A DNA stretch of 64,000 bases from positions 98,283 through 162,282 of the forward strand of contig NZ_JAMWMR010000013.1 in NCBI RefSeq assembly GCF_023887685.1, written 5' to 3'. Shown here piece by piece: positions 53,364 to 63,500 of the stretch (its first letter is position 1; every line of letters starts with the position of its first letter). The notes under the pieces are model-generated. The model saw only the letters and a list, made by a program, of their open reading frames with translations, was not told the origin of the DNA and searched no databases. The translations under genes were made by a program, and so were the position numbers. The stretch comes from Streptomyces macrolidinus. Lineage in GTDB: Bacteria > Actinomycetota > Actinomycetes > Streptomycetales > Streptomycetaceae.

Positions 53364-54902
53364 TCAGGCCGCGTCGGAGAAGCGCCGGACCAGTTCCCGT
53401 TTGAGCACCTTGCCGCTCGGGCCGAGAGGGAAGGCGTCCACGAACTCGACCCGGCGCGGGTACTTGTGGCCGCCCATCCGTTCCCGGGCCCAGACGACGA
53501 GTTGCCGGGAGAGCGCGGGGCCGGGCGTCGTGCCGGGGCGTGGCACCACCACGGCGCACACCTCCTCGCCGTGGCGTTCGTGGGGGACTCCGATGACGGC
53601 GACCTGGGCGATCGCCGGATGCCCCAGCAGGACCTCCTCCACCTCGCGCGGGTACACGTTGTATCCGCCGCGCAGCACGATGTCCTTCTTGCGGTCCACG
53701 ATGGTGAGATAGCCCTCGGCGTCCTTGACGCCGAGATCGCCGGAGCGGAACCAGCCGTCCACGATCACCTCGGCGGTGGCCTGGGGCCGGTTGAGATAGC
53801 CCGCCATCACGTTGTGGCCCCGGATGACGATCTCGCCCACTTCGCCGGGGCCGAGCAGTTCGATACGGCCCTCGACCTCGGCCCGTGCGATCTCCGCCGT
53901 GACGCCCCAGATCGGCCGGCCCACCGTGCCGGGGCGGCAGGGCCAGGCCCGTTGGTTGTACGCCACCGTCGGAGAGGTCTCGGTCAGCCCGTACCCCTCG
54001 TAGATGGTGCAGCCGAACGTCTCCTGGAACTCCTCGAGCACCCGTACCGGCAGTGCGGAGCCGCCCGAGAACACCCGGTCGAGCGGGGGGCGCCGCGGGT
54101 CGGTGCGGGCCTCGGCGAGCAGGGCGAGCAGCATCGTCGGAACGCCCATCAGCAGCGTGCAGTTCTCCCGGACCATCAGGTCGAGCGCCCGCGCCGCGTC
54201 GAACCGCTCCATCAGCGCCATGGTCGCACCGGCCCGGAAGCAGGTGCTCATCCCGCATATCTGGCCGAAGCTGTGGAACAGCGGCAGACAGCCGAGCAGG
54301 ACGTCGTCGGGCCGGAAGTCGAAGGGCGACAGCATCGAGGTGTCGACGTTCATCACGATGTTGAGGTGGGTGAGCATCGCCCCCTTGGGACGGCCGGTGG
54401 TGCCTGAGGTGTAGAGGACGACCGCGACGTCCCCCGGATCGCGGGGGACGAAGTGCGCGATGGGGGCGGCCTGTTCGGCGAGCCGGTCGAGCCGCACCCC
54501 GGTGCTGTGCTCGCCCGTCACGGTGAACAACGGTGTGCCGACGGCCTCGGCGGCCTTCGCGCCCTCGTCGAGGAGCGGTGCCGCGCAGATCAGCGCCTTC
54601 GCCTCGGAGTCCTTGAGTACGTAGCCGATCTCGTCGGCCCGCAGCAGGCCGTGCACCGGCACCGTGACCGCGCCGAGCGCTAGCGCGCCGAAGTACACCA
54701 TCGGGAACTGCGGGGTGTTGGGCAGCAGGAGCGCCACCCGGTCCCCGGGTCCGATCCCGTGTCGGCGCAGGACCGCCGCGTAGCGCCGGGCACCGTCCCA
54801 CAACGTGCGGTAGGAGAACCGCCGGGAGTCGAAGACGATCGCCGGGTGCTCCGGCCGCCGCAGCGCGGACTCGGCGAGTATCGCGGCTACCGAAAGAGAC
54901 AT
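53364..54902 (-). CDS. Acyl-CoA ligase (C5N unit, MoeA4/BafX-like candidate)
   Basis: The enzyme has 512 residues. ANL motifs are VLYTSGTTGRPKGAMLTH (about 161-178), YEGYGLTETSP and the GWFRSGDLG region with VDRKKDIVLRGGYNVYP; the C-terminal GKVLKRELV lysine is present. In C5N-containing compounds an acyl-CoA ligase activates 5-aminolevulinate before cyclisation by the ALAS homologue. It lies 6 bp downstream of the second ANL ligase gene in the same direction. Which of the two ligases does which step is inferred from similarity in style. Confidence 0.82.
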   Translation of the reverse strand: MSLSVAAILAESALRRPEHPAIVFDSRRFSYRTLWDGARRYAAVLRRHGIGPGDRVALLLPNTPQFPMVYFGALALGAVTVPVHGLLRADEIGYVLKDSEAKALICAAPLLDEGAKAAEAVGTPLFTVTGEHSTGVRLDRLAEQAAPIAHFVPRDPGDVAVVLYTSGTTGRPKGAMLTHLNIVMNVDTSMLSPFDFRPDDVLLGCLPLFHSFGQICGMSTCFRAGATMALMERFDAARALDLMVRENCTLLMGVPTMLLALLAEARTDPRRPPLDRVFSGGSALPVRVLEEFQETFGCTIYEGYGLTETSPTVAYNQRAWPCRPGTVGRPIWGVTAEIARAEVEGRIELLGPGEVGEIVIRGHNVMAGYLNRPQATAEVIVDGWFRSGDLGVKDAEGYLTIVDRKKDIVLRGGYNVYPREVEEVLLGHPAIAQVAVIGVPHERHGEEVCAVVVPRPGTTPGPALSRQLVVWARERMGGHKYPRRVEFVDAFPLGPSGKVLKRELVRRFSDAA

Positions 54903-54908
54903 GTCGGC

Positions 54909-56453
54909 CTAGCCCTTTCGCGCGTCCGCCGCCAGTCGCGCCCGGTCCGGCTTGCCGATACCGGTGAGCGGCAGTTCGGCGCGGATGTCGATCCTGGCCG
55001 GGGCGTGGTTCGGGGTGAGCGCGGCGGCGACATGCTCGCGCAGCCCGGCGGCGGTGGCCGTGGCGCCGTCCCGCAGGACCACCGTGGCGTGGATGTGCTC
55101 GACGCGGTCCTCGTCCGGTGTGCCGAACACCGCGGCCTGGACGACGTCTTCGTGGGTGAGGAGCGCGTTCTCGACCGCCGTCGGATGGACCTTGATCCCA
55201 TTGGCCTTGATCACGTCGGCCATGCGGCCATGGATGTGGAGATAGCCGCGGTCGTCGAAGCGGCCGAGGTCGCCCGTGTGCAGCCAACCGTCCCGCAGCG
55301 TACGGGCGGTGAGTTCGGGGTCGGCCACATACCCGCGCATCGCCAGCGGCGAGCGCACACAGATCTCGCCGATCTCCCCGGCGGGCAGCTCGACTTCGCC
55401 GTCCTGCCCGATGATCCGGACCTCGCCGAGCAGCGGGCGGCCCGCCGTGCGGCGCAGCTCCGCATCGGCGTGCTCGGGCGGCATCAGGATGGTGACGGCG
55501 CCCGCCTCACTGGTGCCGTACACCTGGATGAGCGCCGCGCCGAAGACCTTGACCGCCTCGGCCAGCCGCTCCGGGGAGGCGGGGCAGCCCGTGTAGCAGA
55601 GCATCCGGAGGCTCGACAGGTCGGTGGTGCTCAGTCGCGGGTGGTCGAGCAACTGGTAGAGCTGGGGCGGCGAGATCAACAGCCGCGAGATCCCGTGGTG
55701 TTCGACGGCGCTCAGCACCGCGCCCGGCTCGAAGCCGTCGTGCAGGAACACCGTGCCGCCCGAGGCGAGCGAGTCGTCGGTGGTCGCGCCGCTCGAATGG
55801 CTCATCGGCAGGGTGGCGAGATAGGCCGCCCGGTAGCCGGTCTTGAGCCCGGCGGAGATGAACCAGCCACGGGTGCGGAAGTCTACGGCGATCCCCTTCG
55901 GCCTGCCCGTGGTGCCGCTGGTGTAGGTGACCACGGCGGTCCGGTCCGGGTCGACCTCGATCCCGGAAGGGTCGAAGGCGGCGGCGTCGCCCGTGGTGAG
56001 GTCGAGGACGTCGGGGCCGAGGGGGCCGAGGCCCGCGAGGACGAGCGGGGTGGGCATACGGTCACGGAGCCGACGGGCGACGGCGAGATGGTCCGCGTCG
56101 ACCGCGAGCACCGTCGCGTCGGTCTCCTTCAGGATCCGCAACTCGGCGTCGGCGGTGAGCCGGTCACCGGGATCGACCGCGTTGGTCGTGTGGAGATGGA
56201 CCACGGTCGCGCCCGCGAGGTTGGCCGCATACCGGAGAAGCAGGGTGGCGGGTGTGTTGGTGGTGGTCAGTACGGCGACGACGGGCGCCTCCCCGCCGTC
56301 CGTGTGCCGGTGCAGCGCATGCGCCGCGGAGCGGACGGAATGCGTGAACTCCGCCGCGCTCAACGATGTGTCACGCCAGGACAGCACCGTCTTCTCCGGG
56401 TCGGCGGAAATCACCTCGAGGATTTGCTGAACATACGTGTCGCACGCGGACAT
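54909..56453 (-). CDS. ANL-family amide synthetase (BafY-like candidate)
   Basis: The protein has 514 residues. It has VVTYTSGTTGRPKGIAVD (about 172-189), YGTSEAGAV and the C-terminal ADVIKANGIKVHPTAVENALL and GIGKPDRARL. In C5N pathways a ligase of this superfamily couples the aminohydroxycyclopentenone to a carboxyl (in bafilomycin, the fumaryl group). The ATG at 56453 has GGGAGA six bases upstream. It diverges from the ALAS gene. An acyl-CoA ligase role is the alternative. Confidence 0.8.
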   Translation of the reverse strand: MSACDTYVQQILEVISADPEKTVLSWRDTSLSAAEFTHSVRSAAHALHRHTDGGEAPVVAVLTTTNTPATLLLRYAANLAGATVVHLHTTNAVDPGDRLTADAELRILKETDATVLAVDADHLAVARRLRDRMPTPLVLAGLGPLGPDVLDLTTGDAAAFDPSGIEVDPDRTAVVTYTSGTTGRPKGIAVDFRTRGWFISAGLKTGYRAAYLATLPMSHSSGATTDDSLASGGTVFLHDGFEPGAVLSAVEHHGISRLLISPPQLYQLLDHPRLSTTDLSSLRMLCYTGCPASPERLAEAVKVFGAALIQVYGTSEAGAVTILMPPEHADAELRRTAGRPLLGEVRIIGQDGEVELPAGEIGEICVRSPLAMRGYVADPELTARTLRDGWLHTGDLGRFDDRGYLHIHGRMADVIKANGIKVHPTAVENALLTHEDVVQAAVFGTPDEDRVEHIHATVVLRDGATATAAGLREHVAAALTPNHAPARIDIRAELPLTGIGKPDRARLAADARKG

Positions 56454-56592
56454 CCGTGGTCTCCCATCGAGCGCTTGGCAGGGCATTGTGGAATGTGTAC
56501 GGTAGGGCGTTGAATGTGACCCTGGCATTTCGTGTGCGCCGTCCGGCGATTACTCTTCCATCGCCTTGACGGCCGGAAAGCGAGCGGACGTC

Positions 56593-57825
56593 ATGAATCC
56601 TTACCTTGAGTTATTCAGCCAACACATGGCTGAATTCGAAGCGGCTGGCAGCAAGCGGGATTTCCTTGAGATCGAGCGGGTCGCCGGGCGGTTCCCGGCC
56701 GCCCGTAGCCATCGGGACGGCGAGGCCGCCGAGATCAGCGTCTGGTGCAGCAACGACTACCTCGGCATGGGGCAGCACCCGAGCGTGCTGGCGGCGATGA
56801 AGCGCAGCATCGACGAGTACGGCGCGGGCTCGGGAGGCTCCCGGAACATCGGCGGCACCAACCGCTACCACGTCCTGCTCGAACGGGAGTTGGCGGACCT
56901 GCACGGCAAGGAGGAGGCGCTGCTCTTCAGTTCGGGCTACGCCGCCAACGACGGCTCCCTGTCTGTTCTCGCCGGTCACATACCCGACTGTCTCGCCTTC
57001 TCCGACGCGTCGAACCACGCGTCGATCATCGACGGACTCCGGCGCAGCGGCGCCGAGAAGCGGATCTTCCGCCACAACGACGCCGACCACCTCGAGGAGT
57101 TGCTCGCCGCCGCCGACCCGGACCGGCCGAAGCTGGTGGTCCTGGAGTCCGTCCACTCGATGGTGGGCGACGTCGCACCGCTGGCACGGATCGCCGACGT
57201 CGCCAGGCGGTACGGCGCCATGACCTTCCTCGACGAGGTGCACGCGGTCGGCATGTACGGACCGCAAGGGGCCGGAATCGCCGCCGACCTGGGCCTGGCC
57301 GACGAGTTCACCGTCATCATGGGGACGCTGGCCAAGGGCTTCGGTTCCGTCGGCGGCTACATCGCGGGCCCCGCCACGCTGATCGAGGCCGTGCGCAGCT
57401 TCTCCCGCTCCTTCATCTTCACCACCGCACTGCCGCCGGCGGTCGCGGCGGGCGGCCTCGCGGCCGTCCGGCATCTGCGCGACTCCGAGACGGAGCGGAA
57501 CAGGCTGCGGGCGAACGCGGAGTTGATGCACCGACTGCTCAAGGAGCGCGGGCTGCCCGTCCTCTCGGACGAGTCTCATATCGTGTCCGTTCTCGTGGGT
57601 GACGAGAGCCTCTGCCGGAAGGCGTCCGACCTGCTGTTGACCCGGCACGGCAGCTACGTCCAGGCGATCAACGCGCCGAGCGTCCGGGCGGGTGAGGAGA
57701 TCCTCCGCATCGCACCCGGCGCGGTGCACCACCCCGACGACGTAAGGGAGTTCGTCGACGCGCTGGACGAGTGCGCACGGCAACTGGACGTGCCGCGCGT
57801 CCCGGCGGGCGCGGTCCCGGCCTGA
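56593..57825 (+). CDS. 5-aminolevulinate synthase (cyclising type for C5N unit)
   Basis: The protein has 410 residues. The PLP lysine lies in MGTLAKGFGSVGGY (about 245-258); SNDYLGMGQHPSV and FLDEVHAVGMYG are typical alpha-oxoamine-synthase motifs. Streptomyces makes haem through the C5 pathway, so an ALAS gene in a PKS cluster marks formation of 2-amino-3-hydroxycyclopent-2-enone. ATG 56593 starts at the conserved NPYLELF; a TTG at 56566 is possible. Its neighbours, two ANL ligases, complete the set. Confidence 0.93.
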   Translation: MNPYLELFSQHMAEFEAAGSKRDFLEIERVAGRFPAARSHRDGEAAEISVWCSNDYLGMGQHPSVLAAMKRSIDEYGAGSGGSRNIGGTNRYHVLLERELADLHGKEEALLFSSGYAANDGSLSVLAGHIPDCLAFSDASNHASIIDGLRRSGAEKRIFRHNDADHLEELLAAADPDRPKLVVLESVHSMVGDVAPLARIADVARRYGAMTFLDEVHAVGMYGPQGAGIAADLGLADEFTVIMGTLAKGFGSVGGYIAGPATLIEAVRSFSRSFIFTTALPPAVAAGGLAAVRHLRDSETERNRLRANAELMHRLLKERGLPVLSDESHIVSVLVGDESLCRKASDLLLTRHGSYVQAINAPSVRAGEEILRIAPGAVHHPDDVREFVDALDECARQLDVPRVPAGAVPA

Positions 57826-57832
57826 CGGAACG

Positions 57833-57868
57833 GGTGCGGCCGGTGCCGGGGTCGGTGCCGGCCGCACC
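57833..57868 (+). terminator. Probable terminator after ALAS gene
   Basis: An 11-bp perfect stem (57833-57843 with 57858-57868) with a 14-base loop starts 8 bp after the stop codon. Confidence 0.7.
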
Positions 57869-57982
57869 GCACGGACGCCGTACCGCGCTTCGGGGACCTC
57901 GCACCCCACCGTACGGACACCGTTCGATTCCCCGCCGCGGCGGTCAAGCGCCATGGCATTCCTCTATCGCTCCGTGAATATC

Positions 57983-58045
57983 GTTCGGGTCGTTCGAGTT
58001 GCTCGGGTTACTCGGGTTGCTCAGGTCGTTCGGGTCGCTCGGCTG
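57983..58045. repeat. Seven imperfect 9-bp tandem repeats
   Basis: Units begin GTTCGGGTC, GTTCGAGTT, GCTCGGGTT, ACTCGGGTT, GCTCAGGTC, GTTCGGGTC, GCTCGGCTG. They lie about 220 bp upstream of the acyltransferase gene. The period of 9 does not match the 11-bp spacing known for SARP sites, so binding is unproven. Confidence 0.75.
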
Positions 58046-58263
58046 AAATACGTGTCGCCCGCTGCAGGCATTGTCCAGCAGCCGCATATCGTCTCGATAG
58101 CGCCGCCCGCGACTCTCGCCCTCTTCTCCGGAACACGAGACACCCCCTGGCTGTCCGCCCATTTCCCGGAGTATGGTCGAGCCGCCGACCGGCATCAAGC
58201 GCAGTTCGAATTGAATTCCCAAACCGGAGCCCATCCACTCCGGTTCGCTCTCTGGAGACGTAT

Positions 58264-59226
58264 ATGACTCTGGGTTATCTGCTCGGCGGCGGCGTGGGCA
58301 CCGAGCCGCACGGCGTCGAGCTCTACAAGGCCTACCCCGTGATGCGGGACCTGTACGACCAGGTCTCGGGGTGGACCGGCCTCACGGTCGGCCAGATCCT
58401 GGAGGAGGAGCTGCCCACCGCGCTGGAGGAACGCCAGAGCACGGGCACCGTGCGGGAGGCCGCGCTCGCCATGGCCGTCCACGACATCTTCGCCGAACAG
58501 GGGCTGCGCCCCGACGCGATCGGCGGGTTGAGCCTGGGCGCGATGACGGCCGCCGCCCTCGTCGGCGCGGTGAGCCGCGAGGAGCTGTTCCGGATGCTGG
58601 TCCACAGCCGGCACGTCCCGGAGCCTGCGCCCGACGCCCCGCGCCAGGGGATCGCCCTGGCCTTCGTCCCCGCCGGGGCGCCCGAGACGGACCACCCCGG
58701 CCATGGGCACCCCGACATCCACCCCTCCGGCGACTTCGGCGTCACGAGCGATGGGTCCCAGCGCATCCTCATGCTGTCCGGCCTCGCCGCGGCCCTCGAA
58801 CAGGTCGCCGCCGCGGCCCCTCCCGGCACGGTCGTCCCGCTCCCGGACCGGCTGATCGCCGTCCACTCGCCGCTCCGTCAGCCGTACCGCGACTTCATGG
58901 CGCCGCACATCGATGCCATGACGTTCGCCACCCCCCGACTCCCGCTCCTCTCCTGCCTGGAGCAGCGGGCGCTCGCCTCGGCGGACGACGTCCGCGACCT
59001 GTTCCATCGCAACGCCACCGACCCGATCAGCCTGGTGGACGTCTACACCGGGATGAAGGGACAGGGCGTCGACCTCGCCTTCGTCATGGGCCCGTCCATA
59101 CCCGAGGGCATACTCGACTTCCCGTTCCCGGTGGTCCACGTCGACAAGCCCGAGCACATCGAACAGGCCGTCACCACCGCCTACGAGCTGGGCATCGACC
59201 TCACCACCCCACCGGCCACGCGATGA
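58264..59226 (+). CDS. AT-like acyltransferase (bafilomycin Orf2-like fumaryl transferase candidate)
   Basis: The protein has 320 residues in the malonyl-CoA:ACP transacylase fold, but reads GLSLGAMTAAALVGA (Ser about 91) and VHSPLRQPYRDFM (His about 201) instead of usual GHSxGE and HAFH motifs. In bafilomycin B1 a homologous protein moves fumarate from fumaryl-AMP to the macrolide 21-hydroxyl; the downstream overlapping PaaK-like gene would supply that donor. This is inference from gene order. A trans-acting AT is the alternative. GGAGA lies 5 bases before the ATG. Confidence 0.75.
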   Translation: MTLGYLLGGGVGTEPHGVELYKAYPVMRDLYDQVSGWTGLTVGQILEEELPTALEERQSTGTVREAALAMAVHDIFAEQGLRPDAIGGLSLGAMTAAALVGAVSREELFRMLVHSRHVPEPAPDAPRQGIALAFVPAGAPETDHPGHGHPDIHPSGDFGVTSDGSQRILMLSGLAAALEQVAAAAPPGTVVPLPDRLIAVHSPLRQPYRDFMAPHIDAMTFATPRLPLLSCLEQRALASADDVRDLFHRNATDPISLVDVYTGMKGQGVDLAFVMGPSIPEGILDFPFPVVHVDKPEHIEQAVTTAYELGIDLTTPPATR

Positions 59227-60311
59227 CCGTCGCACCGGGCCTGCCCGCCGTCGCACGGGACGCCCAGATCGAGGAGTGGCTCGCCACCGACCTCGACCAC
59301 TGGTGCCGCAGGGTGGTCCAGCGCCACTTCCACCCCGAGACCGGCAGCCCGTACTGGCTCCGACGGGCCGCCGAACTCCCCTTCGACCCACGGGACATCA
59401 CCCGGTACGAGGAGCTGACCGAACTCGGGCCCTTCACGCTGGACACACTGCGGACCGGTGATCCCGGCGACCTCGTCCCACGGGCCGTCCCGCGCCCGCT
59501 GGCCGGCCGGGTCTGGGAGAGCGGCGGCACCACCGGGACGCCCTGCCGGGTCTTCTACACCCCGGACATGGTGCGGCACCGGGGGCTCTGGCGGCGCTGG
59601 TCCTTCGTCACCGAGGGATTCCAGGAAGGCCGTTCCTGGCTCCAGGCGACGCCCACCGGACCGCACCTGATCGGCAACGGGGTCTGGGAGGCGGCCGAAC
59701 TGTTCGCAGGCCAGGTGTACGCCATCGACATGGACCCCCGCTGGGTGAAGCGGCTGATCCGCGCCGGACGGCTCGCGGAGGTCGGCGACTACACCACACA
59801 CCTGCTCGAACAGATCGCGGACGTACTGGGACCGGGCCGCGTCAGCTACCTCAACACCACACCGGCACTGTTCCAGGCGCTCCGCCAGCGCCACCCCGAG
59901 CTGGTGGCCGGGCTCGAAGGCGTCCGGCTGAGCGGAACACAGATCACCCCCGCGATGTACCACACCTTCCGGGAGTCGCTCGGCGGCGGCATCTGCGGCA
60001 TCAGCTACGGCAACACCTTCGGTAACGCGGCGAGCCTGCCCGTGGCGCCGGATGCCGGGCTGATCGGGTACGTCCCCAACTACCCCCAGGTGACCATGGC
60101 GGTGGTCCGCAAGGACGACTGGACCACCCCGGTCGACTACGGAACGGTGGGGCAGGTACGGCTCACGGTGCTCCACGAGGACCTGTTCCTCCCCAACATC
60201 CTCGAGCGCGACCAGGCGGTGCGGCTCCGCACCGAACACTGGCCGTGCGACGGAGTCGCCAACGTCCGCCCGCTGCAGGAGACGAGTTCGGCTCCCGAAG
60301 GCCTCTACTGA
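59223..60311 (+). CDS. PaaK-like adenylate-forming enzyme (bafilomycin Orf3-like candidate)
   Basis: The protein has 362 residues, shorter than the ~430 of phenylacetate-CoA ligase. ESGGTTGTPCRVFYTPDM (about 99-116) is the phosphate loop, SGTQITPAMY and YGNTFGNAAS follow. The C-terminal domain that performs thioester formation seems to be missing, so it may stop at the acyl-adenylate. This fits fumarate adenylyltransferase in bafilomycin biosynthesis. ATGA overlap with the acyltransferase argues that they work together. Confidence 0.75.
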   Translation: MTVAPGLPAVARDAQIEEWLATDLDHWCRRVVQRHFHPETGSPYWLRRAAELPFDPRDITRYEELTELGPFTLDTLRTGDPGDLVPRAVPRPLAGRVWESGGTTGTPCRVFYTPDMVRHRGLWRRWSFVTEGFQEGRSWLQATPTGPHLIGNGVWEAAELFAGQVYAIDMDPRWVKRLIRAGRLAEVGDYTTHLLEQIADVLGPGRVSYLNTTPALFQALRQRHPELVAGLEGVRLSGTQITPAMYHTFRESLGGGICGISYGNTFGNAASLPVAPDAGLIGYVPNYPQVTMAVVRKDDWTTPVDYGTVGQVRLTVLHEDLFLPNILERDQAVRLRTEHWPCDGVANVRPLQETSSAPEGLY

Positions 60312-60590
60312 GCGGGCTCGTACGGGATCGGCTCGTACGGGAGTCGGCGGTCGGTCGGTGCCCCTGTCCGGGCGTCGGCCGACCGCGGGTCGTTGCCGGG
60401 GAGACCACCGCTGGTCAGACGCAGGTAACGCGGAAGCCGTGTCGCGTCATGCGATATCGCGGCGCTATACCGGCGCGGAAGCATGTGACGGGCAGGGGGG
60501 CACCGGCACATTCCCGATTCCCGCGCCTATGACACCGACTGATGGCACCGACAGATGGTCAGACACGTCCGGAAGGATTCGTGAGGCACG
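60312..60590. other. Intergenic region before the PKS (279 bp)
   Basis: It contains a direct repeat of GGCTCGTACGGGA (near 60315 and 60330), a possible weak hairpin (8-bp stem GCGGTCGG/CCGACCGC at 60347-60386) and a lower-GC stretch near 60450-60540, where the PKS promoter probably lies. No gene seen. Confidence 0.4.
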
Positions 60591-63500
60591 ATGGCGTATG
60601 GAACCGGTGTGCGCACCCCGGCGCTCTGGCTGCTGTCCGCCCGCAGCGGAGCAGCACTGGCCGCCCAGGCCCGACGCCTGCACACCCACCTGGCGGGCCG
60701 CGCACACTGGAGTCCGGCGGACATCGGCCACGCACTGGCCGCGCTGCGGCCCGAGGAGGGACGCCGTGCCGCCCTCGTCGCCGAGGACCGCGAGGGCTTC
60801 CTGGAGCGACTGAGGGCACTGGCCGACGGCAGCGGTACGGCCGGACTGCTGACAGGGGGCGGCCGAGGAGGTGAGGTCGCGTTCGTCTTCCCCGGCCAGG
60901 GCTCGCAGTGGCCCGCCATGGCCGGCGAACTCCTCGCGTCCTCACCGGTGTTCCGCCAACGCATGGACGAGTGCGCGCAGGCGCTGGAGCCGTTCGTCGA
61001 CTGGTCGCTGCCCGATGTGCTGCGCGGTGCCCCCGACGCCCCGGAGCTGGAGCGGGCCGACGTCGTACAGCCCGCGCTGTTCGCCGTGACGGTGTCCCTG
61101 GCCGCGCTGTGGGAGTCCTACGGTGTGCGGCCCGGCGCGGTGCTGGGACACAGCGTCGGCGAGATCACCGCCGCCGTGGTCGCCGACGCGCTCGGCCTGG
61201 ACGACGCCGCCCTCGTGGTCTCCCGATGGAGCCAGGCGCAGGCCACCCTCGCCGGACGAGGCGAGATGGTCTCGGTGATGGCCTCCCGCGACCAGCTCCG
61301 GCCGCATCTGGACCGCTGGGCCGGGCGCCTGGTCGTCGCCGCCGTCAACGGCCCCGGTTCGGTGATCGTGTCAGGGGACGCGGACGCGGCTGGAGAGTTG
61401 CTCGCGGAACTGGCCGAGGCGGGCCTGCACGCCCGAAGGATCGCCGTCGGCCTGGCCGCCCACTCCTCGCACATCGACGAAATCGTCCCGCGCATGCGCG
61501 CCGACCTCGCTTTCGTACGACCCCGGAGCCCTCGTCTTCCCTACTACTCGGCGCTGACCGGCGGTCTCCTCCGGGACACCCCGCTGGACGCCGAGTACTG
61601 GTGCCGCAATCTGCGCGGCGAGGTGAGGTTCCACCAGGCCACCCGCGCCCTGCTGGACGACGGCTACGGCGTGCTGCTGGAGGTCAGCCCGCACACCGTA
61701 CTGACCTCGGCGATGCAGGAGACCGTCCAGGAGCACGGCGCCGAGGCGCTGGTCACCGGCTCCCTGCGCCGAGACCAGGGCGGGCCGGAACGGATGCTGC
61801 TCTCTCTCGGGGAGCTGTGCGTCCATGGTGTGCTCCCGGACTGGGCGGCGGTGCTCGGCGAAGTCGCGGATGACGGCGAAGTCGCCGGTGACGGCGGAGA
61901 GTTGCCAGAGGACCTGCGCGCCGACGCGGCGGACGACACCGACACCGAAGCCGTACCGGATGACGCGACCGAACGGTTCACCGGCCAGTCGCCGGTGGAG
62001 CAACGGGCCACGTTGCTGCGGCTGGTGGGCCGCGAGGCAAGCGCCGTACTGGGAGCGTCCGCGCCGACCAACCCCCAACGCCCGTTTGCGGACGTCGGGT
62101 TCGACTCGGTCATGGCGGTGGAACTGCGCAACCGCATCGCCGCCGCGACTGGACTGACGCTGCCCGCCACGGCCGTGTTCGACTATCCGACGCCCGAGGC
62201 GCTGGCGGACTTCCTCCTCGTACGACTGCGAGGCGGCGCCGAGAGCGAGAGCGAGTACGGCGCGGACCGGCTGGACCCCGGTGAACCGGTGGCGATCGTG
62301 GCGATGGGCTGCCGCTTCCCCGGCAGCGCCAACAGTCCCGAGAATCTGTGGAAGTTACTGGCCGAGGGCACCGACGCGGTGTCCCCGTTCCCCGACAACC
62401 GCGGCTGGAACACCGCAGGAACATACGAGCCGCAGCCGGTCGGACCCGGACGCTACTACCAGCGGGAGGCCGGATTCCTCCCGGAAGCCGACCAGTTCGA
62501 CGCCGAGTTCTTCGGCATCTCGCCGCGAGAGGCCCTGGCGATGGACCCGCAGCAGCGGCTGCTGCTTGAGGTCACCTGGGAGACGTTCGAGCGGGCCGGC
62601 ATCGATGTGACGACCCTGCGATCCAGCCGGACCAGCGCCTTCATCGGCGCGATGACCATGGACTACGGCCCCCGGCTGCACGAGGAGTCGGAGGTCGGCG
62701 GCCACCTGCTCACCGGCAACACCGGCAGTGTCGCGTCCGGCCGCCTCGCCTACGCCCTGGGGCTCGAAGGCGCGGCCGTCACCGTGGACACGGCCTGCTC
62801 GTCCTCCCTGGTGGCCCTGCACCTGGCCGTGCAGTCGCTGCGCAACGGTGAGTGCACGCTGGCACTGGCCGGTGGTGTGACGGTGATGCCGACGCTGGGC
62901 ATGTTCGTGGAGTTCAGCAGGCAGGGCGCACTGGCCCCCGACGGCCGCTGCAAGGCGTTCGCGGACGCGGCCGACGGCTTCGGTCTGGCCGAAGGTGCCG
63001 GGATGCTGCTGCTGGAGCGGCTGTCGGATGCGCGGCGGCTTGGGCATCCGGTGTTGGCCGTGGTGCGGGGCAGTGCGGTGAATCAGGACGGTGCGTCGAA
63101 CGGGCTGACGGCGCCGAATGGTCCGTCGCAGCAGCGGGTGATCCGGCAGGCGTTGGCGAACGCGGGGTTGGTGCCCGGCGAGGTGGACGCGGTGGAGGCG
63201 CATGGCACCGGTACCACGCTCGGTGACCCCATCGAGGCGCAGGCGTTGCTGGCCACGTACGGTCAGGACCGGCCTGCCGAACGTCCGCTGTGGCTGGGCT
63301 CGTTGAAGTCCAACATCGGCCACGCCCAGGCCGCCGCCGGGGTCGGTGGCGTGATCAAGATGGTGCTGGCCCTGCGGAACGAACTGCTCCCGATGTCCCT
63401 GCACATCGACGCCCCCTCCCGACATGTGGACTGGTCCGCGGGGAACGTCCGCCTGTTGACCGAGCCGACCCCTTGGCCGAGTGCCGATCGGCCGCGCCGG

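Larger units (their letters stand above)
57826..58263. other. 438-bp intergenic region with terminator and 9-bp repeats
   Basis: Between the ALAS gene and the acyltransferase there is no gene. It holds the terminator at 57833-57868, seven 9-bp tandem units (57983-58045) and presumably the promoter of the downstream operon. Confidence 0.5.

Noticed and set aside
57983..58045. SARP binding site
   Set aside because: Known SARP sites are heptamers spaced by 11 bp; this array has a 9-bp period, so I do not claim it.
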